This document shows positions 15,208 to 23,590 of a stretch of 64,000 bases of DNA, piece after piece (the first letter of the stretch is position 1; each line of letters starts with the position of its first letter). The DNA comes from Pseudomonas fulva 12-X. Lineage in GTDB: Bacteria > Pseudomonadota > Gammaproteobacteria > Pseudomonadales > Pseudomonadaceae. The position numbers were made by a program, and so were the translations under genes. The stretch spans positions 496,001-560,000 of the forward strand of contig NC_015556.1 in assembly GCF_000213805.1 (NCBI RefSeq), in the 5' to 3' direction. The notes beneath the pieces are model-generated. The model made no database searches. It saw only the letters and a list, made by a program, of their open reading frames with translations, and had not been told where the DNA came from.

Positions 15208-16862
15208 GGCGCCGCCTTGAGCAGGATGCGCCCGGACGAGCAGTTGGCTTCGCCGCTGCGGAAGGTGAAGTACAGCTTGCTGCGCTCGGCGTCGAAACGC
15301 AGGGTCAGCTGCAGGCGGTCGCCGGGGCGCACCAGTTGCTGGAACTTGAGCACTTCCATGCCGCCGAACAGCGGCGGCAGGTCGGTAATCAGCTCGCGGG
15401 CCAGTTGCTGGGCCCAGTCGATCTGCACCACACCGGGCAGCACCGGAGTGCCGGGAAAGTGGCCGCTGAAGTGGGCCAGATCCAGCGGTACGTCCAGTTC
15501 CAGATGCCACTCGCCGTTATCCTCACGGGCGCTGGCCGGCTCGACGCGGGTTGGCCGGGCGGCGGCCAGCAGCTCGTTGACCTGGGCCTGGCCCAGCTTG
15601 CCCTGGCTGCTGTAGGGCAGGTGCGGCAGCAGGCGCCAGCGGCGCGGCAAGGCTATGGCCTCGCAGTGGCCGGCCAGGTGCTGGCGCAGGCCTTCGGTCA
15701 GGTGCCGACGGCCCTGATTGCGCAGCGTGTGGATGCCTTCCGGCGACAGCGCCACCAGCGCGCCGAGAAAGGCGCGCCCCTGCTGCAGCACGCCCAGGCG
15801 CGCCTCGCTGACCCAAGCATGCTGGGCCAGGGCCTGTTCGAGCAGGGGCAGGGAGATACGTTTTTCTTCCAGCTTGACGATGCGGTCCAGGCGCGCGCCG
15901 AGGGTGAAGCGCCCGTCGGCGTCAATCTCCACGGCATCGGCCATCTGCTCCCAGTGCCCGGCCGGCAGGTAGGGCGAGCTGAGGCGCAGGGCGCCTTCTT
16001 CGTTGACCTCGAGCTGCACGCCGGCGAATGGCTGCCAGTGCTGGCCGCCCTGGCGCCAGCCGATGCCGCCGGTTTCCGAGCTGCCGTAGATCTCCGTCGG
16101 CCACTGGCCCAGGCGCTGCTGCACCGCGGCGGCGGCGTCGGGCGGCAGCGCGCCGCCGGAGGAGAACACCTGACGCACGCGGCTCAGCGCCGCCCAGTCG
16201 AGGTTGTCGCCCATGCGCTTGAGCAGCGCCGGGCTGGTGATCCAGGCGAAGCTCGGGTGCGGCAGGCTGGCCAGTTGCAGGTCTTCGGGGAACGGTTGAG
16301 CCTTGGGCATGAACATGCGGCCGGCGCACAGCGGCCAGAGCACGCGGAACAGCAGGCCGTAGATGTGCTGGGCGGCCACGCTGCCGATGATCAGCGCATC
16401 GCCCAGGCGCTCGCCCCACAAGGCTTCCAGCGCCTCGACTTCCTTGGCCAGCTGGCCGAGGCTCTTGTCGATCAGCTTGGGCTCGCCGCTGGAGCCGGAG
16501 GTGCACAGGGTCAGGCGGCAGCGCTCGCGGTCCAGCCGCTTGGCGGCAAGCGGTGCGGCAACAATCGTTTCGTCGAGCTGCTCGACCCACAGGTCGACCT
16601 GAGCGCCCAGGCGCTGGCGGGTCTGCGGCTGCGCATCGGCGGGCAGCAGCACGTGAATGTCGGCCTGCCAGGCGGCGAGCAGCGCGATGGCCAGCTCGGC
16701 GGCGTCCTGCAGGTGCAGGGCGACGCGCTGCACGCTGGCCGCCTGCCAGTGGGCTGCCAGGCACAAGGCGCGGCGGCGCAGCTCGGGGTGGTCGAGTTCG
16801 GGCGTCACCTGGCGGCTGGCGTCGGCCTCTAGCAGCAGGTCTTCGAGGTTCAGCCAGCTCAT
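15204..16862 (-). CDS. apeHI: Fused AMP-dependent ligase and dehydratase (ApeH-ApeI)
   Basis: A 552-aa two-domain protein. Residues 1 to about 430 are an ANL-family adenylating enzyme: A3 loop TSGSSGEPK at 121-129, [21 protein letters not shown] and a C-terminal subdomain ending near PYSSQGKLG. It should adenylate an aryl acid and load it on ACP. Residues from about 445 are a FabA/FabZ-like hot-dog domain with the catalytic stretch [13 protein letters not shown] (His468). In E. coli and Xenorhabdus these are the separate proteins ApeH and ApeI. The start at 16862 overlaps the previous stop (ATGA); the longer open frame upstream is antisense-like extension. Confidence 0.9.
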   Translation of the reverse strand: MSWLNLEDLLLEADASRQVTPELDHPELRRRALCLAAHWQAASVQRVALHLQDAAELAIALLAAWQADIHVLLPADAQPQTRQRLGAQVDLWVEQLDETIVAAPLAAKRLDRERCRLTLCTSGSSGEPKLIDKSLGQLAKEVEALEALWGERLGDALIIGSVAAQHIYGLLFRVLWPLCAGRMFMPKAQPFPEDLQLASLPHPSFAWITSPALLKRMGDNLDWAALSRVRQVFSSGGALPPDAAAAVQQRLGQWPTEIYGSSETGGIGWRQGGQHWQPFAGVQLEVNEEGALRLSSPYLPAGHWEQMADAVEIDADGRFTLGARLDRIVKLEEKRISLPLLEQALAQHAWVSEARLGVLQQGRAFLGALVALSPEGIHTLRNQGRRHLTEGLRQHLAGHCEAIALPRRWRLLPHLPYSSQGKLGQAQVNELLAAARPTRVEPASAREDNGEWHLELDVPLDLAHFSGHFPGTPVLPGVVQIDWAQQLARELITDLPPLFGGMEVLKFQQLVRPGDRLQLTLRFDAERSKLYFTFRSGEANCSSGRILLKAAP

Positions 16863-17404
16863 GCGGTTCTCCTTACACGTTGACGCACCAGCCATTCGCC
16901 GGCGAATAGCAGGCCCATCAGCAGGTAGGAAATCAGCCCGGTGTACAGCGCCCACCAGGACAGCGGTGCCCACAGGTTCAGCGCCACCACCAGCAGGCCG
17001 TTGCTGAGCATGAAGGCGGCCCACACTTCGGTGACGCGGCGGGTGTAGCGCACCGCCACCGGGGGCAGTTCGGGTTCACGCAGGCGTGCCAGGCGTTCGG
17101 CCATCGGCATGCCGATCTTCAGGCTGCTGGCGAACAGCAGGCCGAGCAGCAGGCTGACCAGCACCGGGTACCAGCGCAGCAGCGCCGGCTCGTCGGCCAG
17201 CACCAGCAGCACGCAGAACACCAGCACCGCGCCGGTCATGCGCCGGCTGTTGCGGTCAGCCGGGTTGCTGAGCAGGCGCGCCAGCCACAGGCCGCCGAGC
17301 AGGGCGGCGAACAGCGTTGGCGACAGGTGCCCGGCGCCGAAATACACGGCGAACGGGTAGGCCACGCTGACCAGCGCGACCAGCAGGCCGAACAGACGGC
17401 TCAT
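16859..17404 (-). CDS. apeG: Inner-membrane protein, COG4648-like (ApeG position)
   Basis: A 181-aa protein with about five or six membrane segments (residues 4-25, 29-42, 56-70, 80-95, 128-145 and 150-166) and a charged loop RLAREPELPPVAVRYTRRV-like around 105-122. This family is found in nearly all APE clusters directly before the ligase gene; its function is not known to me. Coupled on both sides by ATGA overlaps. Confidence 0.75.
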   Translation of the reverse strand: MSRLFGLLVALVSVAYPFAVYFGAGHLSPTLFAALLGGLWLARLLSNPADRNSRRMTGAVLVFCVLLVLADEPALLRWYPVLVSLLLGLLFASSLKIGMPMAERLARLREPELPPVAVRYTRRVTEVWAAFMLSNGLLVVALNLWAPLSWWALYTGLISYLLMGLLFAGEWLVRQRVRRTA

Positions 17405-17658
17405 GCCGGTTCCGCGTTGACCATCTGATAAACCGCCTCGACCACGTCGCCGACGGTGCGTACGGTCTTGAACGCCTCGGCGGCGATCTTCTTGCCGGTC
17501 TGGCGCTTGATGTGGTCGATCAGGTCGACGGCGTCGATGCTGTCGATTTCCAGGTCTTCGTACAGGTTGGCGTCCAGGCTGATGCGCTCGGGGCTCAGTT
17601 CGAACAGCTCCACCAGGGCGTCGCGCAAGGTGTCGAAGATTTCCTCACGGGTTTGCAT
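17401..17658 (-). CDS. apeF: Acyl carrier protein 2 (ApeF)
   Basis: An 85-aa ACP with the phosphopantetheine attachment site DSIDAVDL (Ser40). The frame opens at TTG 17673 and has ATGs at 17664 and 17658; I chose 17658 because GAGGA lies eight bases upstream of it. It carries the extending acyl chain as a thioester. The sequence is acidic, as in typical ACPs. Activation must depend on a phosphopantetheinyl transferase encoded elsewhere. Confidence 0.9.
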   Translation of the reverse strand: MQTREEIFDTLRDALVELFELSPERISLDANLYEDLEIDSIDAVDLIDHIKRQTGKKIAAEAFKTVRTVGDVVEAVYQMVNAEPA

Positions 17659-17669
17659 GGTCATCGTCC

Positions 17670-17930
17670 TCAAGCTGCCTGGCGGCTGGCAACGAAGGCT
17701 GCCAGGCTGGCCACGTTGGCGAAATGGGTGCGGGTGTCCTTGGCTTCGGCGTCGATCTTGATGCCGAAACGCTTCTGAATCGCCAGGCCGAGCTCCAGGG
17801 CGTCGACCGAGTCCAGGCCCAGGCCTTCACCGAACAGGGTCATGTCGTCATCGATGTCCTGGGGGGTGACGTCCTCGAGACCGAGGGAGTCGATGATCAG
17901 ATTTTTGATCTCAAGCTGTAGAGCGCTCAT
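17670..17930 (-). CDS. apeE: Acyl carrier protein 1 (ApeE)
   Basis: An 86-aa ACP with the attachment motif GLDSVDALEL (Ser41) and an N-terminal helix MSALQLEIKNLIIDSLGLE. It overlaps the acyltransferase gene by 20 bases and is followed 11 bases later by the second ACP. In characterised APE systems the two ACPs divide the work, one taking the aryl starter and growing chain. Sequence alone does not show which is which here; symbols follow gene order. Confidence 0.9.
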   Translation of the reverse strand: MSALQLEIKNLIIDSLGLEDVTPQDIDDDMTLFGEGLGLDSVDALELGLAIQKRFGIKIDAEAKDTRTHFANVASLAAFVASRQAA

Positions 17931-18720
17931 CTTTGGCGAGCTCCTGTATGAAATGCTGATGCAGATGATCGTTGAGTTTGCGCGACGCGACCGGCGCCGC
18001 GCCCATGGCGGCGAAGTGCGCCGGGTCGATGTCTTCGCCGACGCGCAGGCGGATGTGGAAGCGCCGCGCGGGAATCCGGTACCAGGGCTCGGCCTTGGTC
18101 AGGGTGGTGGGCGAGACGCTGATCACCACCGGGGTGATGATGCGCGCGCCGCGCAGGGCGATGGCCGCGGCGCCGCGGTGAAATTCCGGCGGCTGGCCGG
18201 GCGTGGTGCGCGTGCCTTCCGGGAAGATCACCAGGGTCTGGCCCTGCTGTAGCGCGCCGGCGGCCTCGTCGAGCATGTCCATGCTGCCGCTGTTGCTGAT
18301 GTAGCCCGCCGAACGGATCGGCCCGCGCATGCAGGGGTTGTTCCACAAGCTCTGCTTGACCACGCAGTTGGTGTCGTGGGTGAAGGCGATGGTCACCACT
18401 ACGTCGATCAGCGAAGGGTGGTTGGCGATGATCATCTGCCCCGGGCGGCCCAGGCGCTCGGCGCCTTCGACTTCATAGGTGAGCACGCCGCTGCGGTACA
18501 TGAATTCGACGAAGGTGCGAAAGGTCAGGCTGACCACCCGGCGGGCACGGCGCTGGTGAGCGGCGGCGCCGCCCGGCAGCAGGGACAATACCGGGAATAC
18601 CAGGATGCGCAGCAGCACGCCGCCGATGCCGAACAGCGTGAAGCTGGCCGCCGTGGCGATCAGGCGCCACCAGTAGGGCGGGCTGTAGCGCTTCACAGGC
18701 TTTGGCGTGACCAGATCCAT
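17911..18720 (-). CDS. apeD: PlsC-type 1-acylglycerol-3-phosphate acyltransferase (ApeD position)
   Basis: A 269-aa membrane-associated acyltransferase. Two hydrophobic segments lie at about 20-50; the HX4D catalytic motif is NHPSLID (His101, Asp106), and FPEGTRTTPGQPPEFHRGAA is the second conserved block. It should transfer an acyl group, possibly the polyenoyl chain, from ACP to a glycerol- or sugar-type acceptor. The start at 18720 lies within the last 28 bases of apeC; the open frame extends upstream only antisense-like within apeC. Confidence 0.88.
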   Translation of the reverse strand: MDLVTPKPVKRYSPPYWWRLIATAASFTLFGIGGVLLRILVFPVLSLLPGGAAAHQRRARRVVSLTFRTFVEFMYRSGVLTYEVEGAERLGRPGQMIIANHPSLIDVVVTIAFTHDTNCVVKQSLWNNPCMRGPIRSAGYISNSGSMDMLDEAAGALQQGQTLVIFPEGTRTTPGQPPEFHRGAAAIALRGARIITPVVISVSPTTLTKAEPWYRIPARRFHIRLRVGEDIDPAHFAAMGAAPVASRKLNDHLHQHFIQELAKDERSTA

Positions 18721-19406
18721 CGGCGCTCTTTCCAGGTGTGTTGAAGGGAGGTGCCGTTGTTGCTCAGGCACTGGATCAGGCTCAGCGGGTGCGGCCATTC
18801 GCTGCGCGCGCCGCTGGCGTTGTGCAGCGCCAGGCGCCAGTCGTCGCCGGGCGTCAGCAGCAGGGCCAGGGCGTAGGGGAATGGCACGTCGTCGATGAAC
18901 GGCGCATAGGGCTCTGGCTGGGCTTCTTCGCCGATCACCAGCAAAACCGCCGGTGCACCCTCGGCCAGCAGGCTCAGGGCCTCGAGCATGGCCATTTCCA
19001 GGCCATCGCCTTCGCCGGCCAGGGCGGTCATTTCGCTGGTGTCGCCGCGCATGATCGACCACTGACCGATGATCGCGTTGTGCACAGAAAGGCTGAACTG
19101 TGTCGGCGACAGCGGCTCTTTAACCGCAAGGTCCTTGAGAATGGCCAGGTTGCGCGGGGTTTCGCCATGCCGCGAGGCGAATACCAGGGGCAGTGCCGAG
19201 TGGCCTTCGGCCAATGGCCAGGCGACCTGGAACATCATGCGTGCCAGGCGGCTCAGGCGGCGGCGCTGCAGGGCGGGCAGAAAGCCGACATCGGGCTGTT
19301 CACCGCTATCGGCAAGACGTTCGGGCGCCTTGCTCCAGGCGAGCCAGTCATCCGTACTGTCCAGGCCGGGGGCCCAGGCACGCCATTGATCGATCCTGAA
19401 CTGCAT
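18693..19406 (-). CDS. apeC: Ketosynthase chain-length factor (ApeC)
   Basis: A 237-aa protein of the beta-ketoacyl-synthase-like N-terminal family found at the head of APE clusters. It begins MQFRIDQWRAWAPGL and has LPLVFASRHGETPRNLAIL and FSLSVHNAIIGQWSI. It is shorter than a true KS, and no active-site cysteine of the ACTSS type is present, as expected for a chain-length factor. In studied systems it pairs with ApeO and sets polyene length. It is the first gene of the operon; I chose the ATG at 19406, because the family starts there, although the frame is open to 19535. Confidence 0.88.
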   Translation of the reverse strand: MQFRIDQWRAWAPGLDSTDDWLAWSKAPERLADSGEQPDVGFLPALQRRRLSRLARMMFQVAWPLAEGHSALPLVFASRHGETPRNLAILKDLAVKEPLSPTQFSLSVHNAIIGQWSIMRGDTSEMTALAGEGDGLEMAMLEALSLLAEGAPAVLLVIGEEAQPEPYAPFIDDVPFPYALALLLTPGDDWRLALHNASGARSEWPHPLSLIQCLSNNGTSLQHTWKERRWIWSRQSL

Positions 19407-19506
19407 TTGTACTGAAACTCTGCTTGGCCCGCCGGGCATTTCCTTGTCTGTGCGACTGTCCTGTGCGACAAGAGCCTTGTCGATGGGGAGCGATGCTGCG
19501 CCGGCC

Positions 19507-19535
19507 ATTATCCGGGGCTTGGCAAGACCCCGCAA
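19507..19535 (-). promoter_or_regulatory. Predicted sigma70 promoter of the APE operon
   Basis: On the minus strand TTGCGG (19535-19530) and GATAAT (19512-19507) are separated by 17 bases, close to the housekeeping consensus. Transcription would start near 19500, leaving a leader of about 95 bases before apeC. No obvious regulator-binding palindrome was seen. Confidence 0.55.
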
Positions 19536-19640
19536 ACATTAAGTAGTGATTTTCTGATGGATGACCCGTTTCGCTTGGTTCCCGTGAATGTCATCAAGTT
19601 TTGCCTAGTATCAATGCACTAGTCATAGGGGGAGATTCGG

Positions 19641-20411
19641 ATGAGGCGCGTGGTTTTCAATCAGAAAGGTGGCGTGGGCAAATCCAGCATTGCCTGCAAT
19701 CTGGCCGCGGTCAGTGCTTCGCAGGGCTACCGCACGTTGCTGGTCGATCTCGATGCCCAAGCCAATTCGTCCCATTACCTGACGGGGCTGACCGGCGACG
19801 AGATTCCCATGGGCATCGCCGATTTCTTCAAGCAGACGCTGTCCAGCGGGCCGTTCGCCAAGAAGGGCAAGGTGGATATCTACGAGACGCCCTTCGAGAA
19901 CCTGCACGTGATCACCGCCACGCCCGAGCTGGCCGAGCTGCAGCCAAAGCTCGAGCAGAAGCACAAGATCAACAAACTGCGCAAACTGCTCGAGGAACTG
20001 TCCGAAGACTACGAGCAGATCTACCTGGATACCCCGCCGGCGCTGAACTTCTACACGGTTTCCGCGTTGATCGCCGCGGATCGCGTATTGATTCCCTTCG
20101 ATTGCGACACCTTCTCCCGCAACGCGCTATACGGCCTGCTGCGCGAGATCGAGGAATTGAAGGAGGACCACAACGAGGAGCTGCAGGTCGAGGGCATCGT
20201 GGTCAACCAGTTCCAGCCCCGCGCCTCGCTGCCGCAGCAACTGCTCGACGAGCTGGTGGAAGAAGGCCTGCCGGTGCTGCCGGTCAACCTGATGAGTTCG
20301 GTGAAGATGCGCGAATCCCATCAGGCCTGCACGCCGCTGATCTACCTTGACCCGCGCCACAAGCTGACCCAGCAGTACGTCGAGCTGCACGATTTGCTGC
20401 AGCGCAGCTAA
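19641..20411 (+). CDS. Orphan ParA-family ATPase
   Basis: A 256-aa MinD/ParA-type ATPase. The deviant Walker [11 protein letters not shown] sits at residues 7-16, [13 protein letters not shown] is the A' region and YLDTPPAL the Walker B. The C-terminus matches chromosomal ParA-like proteins of Pseudomonas rather than plasmid ParA. No parB or centromere-like repeats follow it, so it probably works in positioning some other cargo. A strong GGGGGAGA ribosome site precedes the ATG. It is transcribed divergently from the APE operon, with the two start codons 234 bases apart. Confidence 0.88.
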   Translation: MRRVVFNQKGGVGKSSIACNLAAVSASQGYRTLLVDLDAQANSSHYLTGLTGDEIPMGIADFFKQTLSSGPFAKKGKVDIYETPFENLHVITATPELAELQPKLEQKHKINKLRKLLEELSEDYEQIYLDTPPALNFYTVSALIAADRVLIPFDCDTFSRNALYGLLREIEELKEDHNEELQVEGIVVNQFQPRASLPQQLLDELVEEGLPVLPVNLMSSVKMRESHQACTPLIYLDPRHKLTQQYVELHDLLQRS

Positions 20412-20424
20412 TGGGGGCGGGCTG

Positions 20425-20503
20425 TCCTGGGTATCGCTTCGCTCAACCGCAGGCTACGGCCTTAACCCTTCTGTAGCCCGGTGTTGAGCGCAGCGATACC
20501 CGG
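20425..20503. repeat. Long intergenic palindrome between parA-like gene and uspA-like gene
   Basis: CCTGGGTATCGCTTCGCTCAA...GGCTAC (left arm 20426-20456) faces GTAGCCCGG...GAGCGCAGCGATACCCGGG (right arm 20473-20503) as an imperfect inverted repeat. It lies between two convergent genes and resembles dispersed GTAGCCCGG-type elements common in Pseudomonas. It may also act as a two-way terminator. Confidence 0.75.
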
Positions 20504-20512
20504 GTCGGTTTT

Positions 20513-21310
20513 CTAGCGCACCACGAACACATCGCACGGCGCCTTGTGCAGAAAATGCTGGGCCAGGCTGCCGAGTAGCGCTTGGCTCAAGGCGCCGCGG
20601 CCGTGGCTGCCGAGCACAAGCAGGTCGCTTTTGCGCGCCCTGAGCTGTTCCTGCAGGCAACGCAGAATGCCGCCCTGGTGCACCGCATGGCTGATCGTCG
20701 GGCCGGATGGCGGCAGCAGGCGGGCTTCATCCTCCAGCAATTGAGCGATCAGCGCCTGCTGGATCTGCAGCTGGCTGTCGACCTGCTCACCGCTGGCCTT
20801 GCCCGGATCGAACACGTGCACGGCATGCAGCTCGGCGCTCTCCGGCAGCAGCCCGTACGCGCCGGCCAGGGCGCTGCAGGCGCACAGGGAAAAATCGATG
20901 GCGGCCAGGGCCTGCTGATAGGGGCCGGGGCTTGGGTGGGCGACCAGCAGCAACGGCACTGGGCAGTTGCGGGCGATGCGGTCCAGGCTGGTGCCGGAAA
21001 AGAACTCGTGGCGCTCCAGATGGCCACCGAGCACCAGCAGGTCGTGCCCGTTCTCCCGCAGATGCTGCAGCACCACCTCTGATGGCTTGCCGCTGCGCAG
21101 TTGCAGGTCGCTGCCCGGCGGGGCGTATTGGCTGGTGCTGGCGTCCAGCGCCTGGCGTGCATGGTCGTGGGTCTGTTCGCTCTGGGTCGGGTCGAGCACG
21201 TGCAGCACGCTCAGGCGCGCGCCATGCTGCTGTGCCAGTTGCGCCGCCCGGCGCAGTGCCAGGTCCGCGGTGCCGCGCAGGTCGTGGGCGATCAGAATGT
21301 GCTTGAACAT
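20513..21310 (-). CDS. Tandem universal stress protein (UspA/UspE type)
   Basis: A 265-aa protein with two Usp domains. The first spans about 1-135 (MFKHILIAHDLRGTADLAL ... LLVLGGHLERHEFFSGT), the second about 140-265 and ends with the nucleotide-binding signature DLLVLGSHGRGALSQALLGS. Such double-domain proteins bind ATP and respond to stationary phase or anaerobiosis. The start is supported by GGGAGG just upstream of the ATG at 21310; the longer frame lacks this. It converges with the ParA gene. Confidence 0.9.
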   Translation of the reverse strand: MFKHILIAHDLRGTADLALRRAAQLAQQHGARLSVLHVLDPTQSEQTHDHARQALDASTSQYAPPGSDLQLRSGKPSEVVLQHLRENGHDLLVLGGHLERHEFFSGTSLDRIARNCPVPLLLVAHPSPGPYQQALAAIDFSLCACSALAGAYGLLPESAELHAVHVFDPGKASGEQVDSQLQIQQALIAQLLEDEARLLPPSGPTISHAVHQGGILRCLQEQLRARKSDLLVLGSHGRGALSQALLGSLAQHFLHKAPCDVFVVR

Positions 21311-21415
21311 GGCGCCTCCCGCCGTGCCGTCATCCGGCGTTGCGCCTGAATGATCCCTCCTTGGATTAGTCGGCTTTTTGACCGGTGGCAAGGTCAGATG
21401 TCAGCGCAGCACCCT

Positions 21416-21850
21416 TCAAACGCCCTGGGTGTTCAGCCAGGCGAGCAGTTGCGGCAGGGGCAGGGCGCCGCTTTGCCGGGCGACTTCCTGACCGTCGCGA
21501 AACAGGATCAGGCTGGGAATCGAGCGGATGCCCAGCTGTGCGGACAACTGCTGATTGGCTTCGCTGTCCAGCTTGCCCAGCCGGCAGCGGGTACGTAGCT
21601 CACTTGCCGCCTGGGCGAAGGTTGGCGCGAAGCTGCGGCACGGCCCGCACCAGGCGGCCCAGACATCCACCAGCAGCGGCAGATCGCCCTTCAGCTGGCT
21701 GGCGAAGTTGCCCTGATGCAGATCGAACGACGCGCCCGGCAGCACCTCGGCCTTACAGTGGCCGCAGCGCGGCGTTTCGCCCAGGCGCGCGGTGGGAATG
21801 CGATTGAGGCTGCTGCAGCTGGGGCAGGGGATGATCGCTGAGTTGCTCAT
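21416..21850 (-). CDS. trxC: Thioredoxin 2 (TrxC) with N-terminal zinc finger
   Basis: A 144-aa thioredoxin. An N-terminal zinc ribbon has CPSC (Cys9, Cys12) and CGHC (Cys29, Cys32), followed by a thioredoxin domain with active site WCGPC (Cys68, Cys71). That combination defines TrxC, an oxidative-stress-responsive reductase. The cis-proline region is RSIPSLILFR. I chose the ATG at 21850, which gives the normal family length. Confidence 0.92.
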   Translation of the reverse strand: MSNSAIIPCPSCSSLNRIPTARLGETPRCGHCKAEVLPGASFDLHQGNFASQLKGDLPLLVDVWAAWCGPCRSFAPTFAQAASELRTRCRLGKLDSEANQQLSAQLGIRSIPSLILFRDGQEVARQSGALPLPQLLAWLNTQGV

Positions 21851-21997
21851 GACGGGCTCCGAACAGAAGAATGTCGGCCGAGAGCCTATGGGCTGTGGCG
21901 CGCCATCGCAAGACACGCAGACTGGCGGACGACGCCAGCGCTTTTGCCGGGCGAGCGCTATGATGGACCGTTTGCGGCGGCCAGTGGAGAGCTAAGC

Positions 21998-23452
21998 ATG
22001 AAGGCGGTGAAGAAGTGGCTGCGCCTGGGCAGCCTGGTGGTGGCGGTGATCGCCCTGACCTTTTTCGCCCTGCGCATCTACGACGCCCACAACAAGCCCG
22101 ACCTCGGCCCCTGGCATACCTTCGTGCCGCGCGAGCTGAGCGCCGACGAGCTGGATGCCGCCAGCTGGCAGGATTATCTGCTCGCCGAGCAGGCGCTGTT
22201 CGCGGCGCTGCCTGGCAATGTCTACCAGCGCCTGGACGATGCCGAGCGGGTGCCGGATAACCGCTACTTCGCTGATAGCCCGCTCAATGCCTCGCGCTTC
22301 GAATGGGACTGGAACCGCTCCTATGTGCTCGAGCCGGACGGCAAGCCCAGAGGCGCCGCGGTGATGCTGCACGGCCTGACCGATTCGCCCTACAGCCTGC
22401 GGCATATTGCAGGCGTCTATCGTGACGCCGGCTTCGTGGTGGTCGGCCTGCGCCTGCCTGGGCATGGCACCACGCCTGGGGCGCTGACCCGGGTGACCTG
22501 GCAGGACTGGCTCGCCGCTACCCGCCTGGCGGTGCGCGAGGCGCAGCGGCTGATCGAGCCGGGCGACGAGCTGCAACTGGTGGGCTATTCCGCCGGCGGC
22601 GGGCTGGCGCTCAAGTATGCCCTCGACGCCCTGGGCAACCAGGAATTGCCGCAGCCGACGCGCCTGACCCTGATTTCACCGATGATCGGCGTCGCCGGTT
22701 ACGCCCGCTTCGCCGGCCTGGCCGGGCTGCCGGCGGTATTCCCGGCGTTCGCCAAGGCGGCCTGGCTGGACGTGCTGCCCGAGTACAACCCATTCAAATA
22801 CAACTCCTTCGCCCTCAATGCGGCGCGGCAGTCGTACCTGTTCACCGCCGCGCTGCAGGAACAGATCGCCGTGCTCGCCGGGCGCAATGCCCTGAGCGAG
22901 CTGGCGCCGGTGCTCACTTTCCAGTCGCTGGTCGATTACACCGTGAGCACCCCGGCCGTGGTCGATGCCCTGTATGCACAGCTGCCAGCCAACGGCAGCG
23001 AGCTGGTGCTGTTCGACCTCAATCGCTTCGTCGATTTCGGGCCGCTGCTCGGCGCCCACGCCAAGTCGCCGCTTGAGCTGCTGCCCGCCGGCCCGCGGCG
23101 CTATCGCACCACGCTGATTGGCAATGTCTCACCGCAGACTCTGGACGCTGCGGCGCGCAGCACCGAGGCCGGAGCCAGCGAGGAGCAGGTCACGCCCATC
23201 GGCCTGGCGTTTCCGCGCGAGGTATTCTCGCTGTCCCACGTCGCCCTGCCGTTTCCAGTCAGCGATTCGCTGTACGGGCTGCAGCCGGACGAGCCGGAGG
23301 ATTACGGCGTTCACCTCGGTGCGCTGTCGGTGCGCGGCGAGCGCGGTGTGCTGCTGGTGAGCATGGAGGCGCTGCAGCGGGTGACCTCGAATCCCTTCTA
23401 CCCGTACATGATCGAGCGGCTGCGGGAGCATGGGGGATTGCGGGGAGAGTAG
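21998..23452 (+). CDS. Membrane-anchored alpha/beta hydrolase (lipase-like)
   Basis: A 484-aa protein. An N-terminal signal anchor (residues 8-25, LGSLVVAVIALTFFALRI) is followed by a periplasmic alpha/beta-hydrolase. The oxyanion region is VMLHGLTDSPYSLR, and the nucleophile elbow GYSAGG supplies the catalytic serine. The C-terminal part contains PREVFSLSHVALPF with a candidate catalytic His. The substrate is unknown; esterase or lipase activity on lipids is likely. The chosen ATG at 21998 is followed at once by basic residues and the anchor. Confidence 0.82.
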   Translation: MKAVKKWLRLGSLVVAVIALTFFALRIYDAHNKPDLGPWHTFVPRELSADELDAASWQDYLLAEQALFAALPGNVYQRLDDAERVPDNRYFADSPLNASRFEWDWNRSYVLEPDGKPRGAAVMLHGLTDSPYSLRHIAGVYRDAGFVVVGLRLPGHGTTPGALTRVTWQDWLAATRLAVREAQRLIEPGDELQLVGYSAGGGLALKYALDALGNQELPQPTRLTLISPMIGVAGYARFAGLAGLPAVFPAFAKAAWLDVLPEYNPFKYNSFALNAARQSYLFTAALQEQIAVLAGRNALSELAPVLTFQSLVDYTVSTPAVVDALYAQLPANGSELVLFDLNRFVDFGPLLGAHAKSPLELLPAGPRRYRTTLIGNVSPQTLDAAARSTEAGASEEQVTPIGLAFPREVFSLSHVALPFPVSDSLYGLQPDEPEDYGVHLGALSVRGERGVLLVSMEALQRVTSNPFYPYMIERLREHGGLRGE

Positions 23453-23476
23453 TCTGCTAGGCGACAGTGGAGTACT

Positions 23477-23529
23477 TGTGGGAGCGCGCCATGCGCGCGA
23501 TTTTTTCGCGGGCATGGCCCGCTCCCACA
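23477..23529. repeat. REP pair downstream of the hydrolase gene
   Basis: TTGTGGGAGCGCGCCATGC faces GCATGGCCCGCTCCCACAG across a short T-rich loop. Core and arms are those of Pseudomonas REP elements, and they match the element at 11952-11997. It lies between convergent genes and may help terminate both transcripts. Confidence 0.85.
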
Positions 23530-23590
23530 GGTAACGTGCCGGCCTTACTAGAGTCGGTTACTCTCAAGCCTCTGGCTGCAAGCGATCATC

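Larger units (their letters stand above)
419..19535 (-). other. Aryl polyene (APE) biosynthetic gene cluster, single predicted operon
   Basis: This is a 19-kb run of minus-strand genes from a predicted promoter (19507-19535) to a hairpin terminator (419-443). The gene content and order (CLF, acyltransferase, ACP, ACP, membrane protein, ligase, dehydratase, GT/AT, thioesterase, LolA-like, MMPL, DUF3261, KS, DH, KR, KS) match the apeC-to-apeR order of known APE clusters. Most junctions are ATGA, GTGA, TGATG or TAATG overlaps or overlaps of 14-28 bases, implying translational coupling. Extra genes inserted in that order are an MIO ammonia-lyase, a halogenase-like flavoprotein, an antiporter-like protein and a methyltransferase. 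No phosphopantetheinyl transferase and no dedicated regulator is visible. The class assignment is strong; the product structure is not predictable in detail. Confidence 0.93.

Noticed and set aside
19641..20411. Plasmid partition locus (parAB)
   Set aside because: No parB and no centromere-like repeats follow; flanks are chromosomal.
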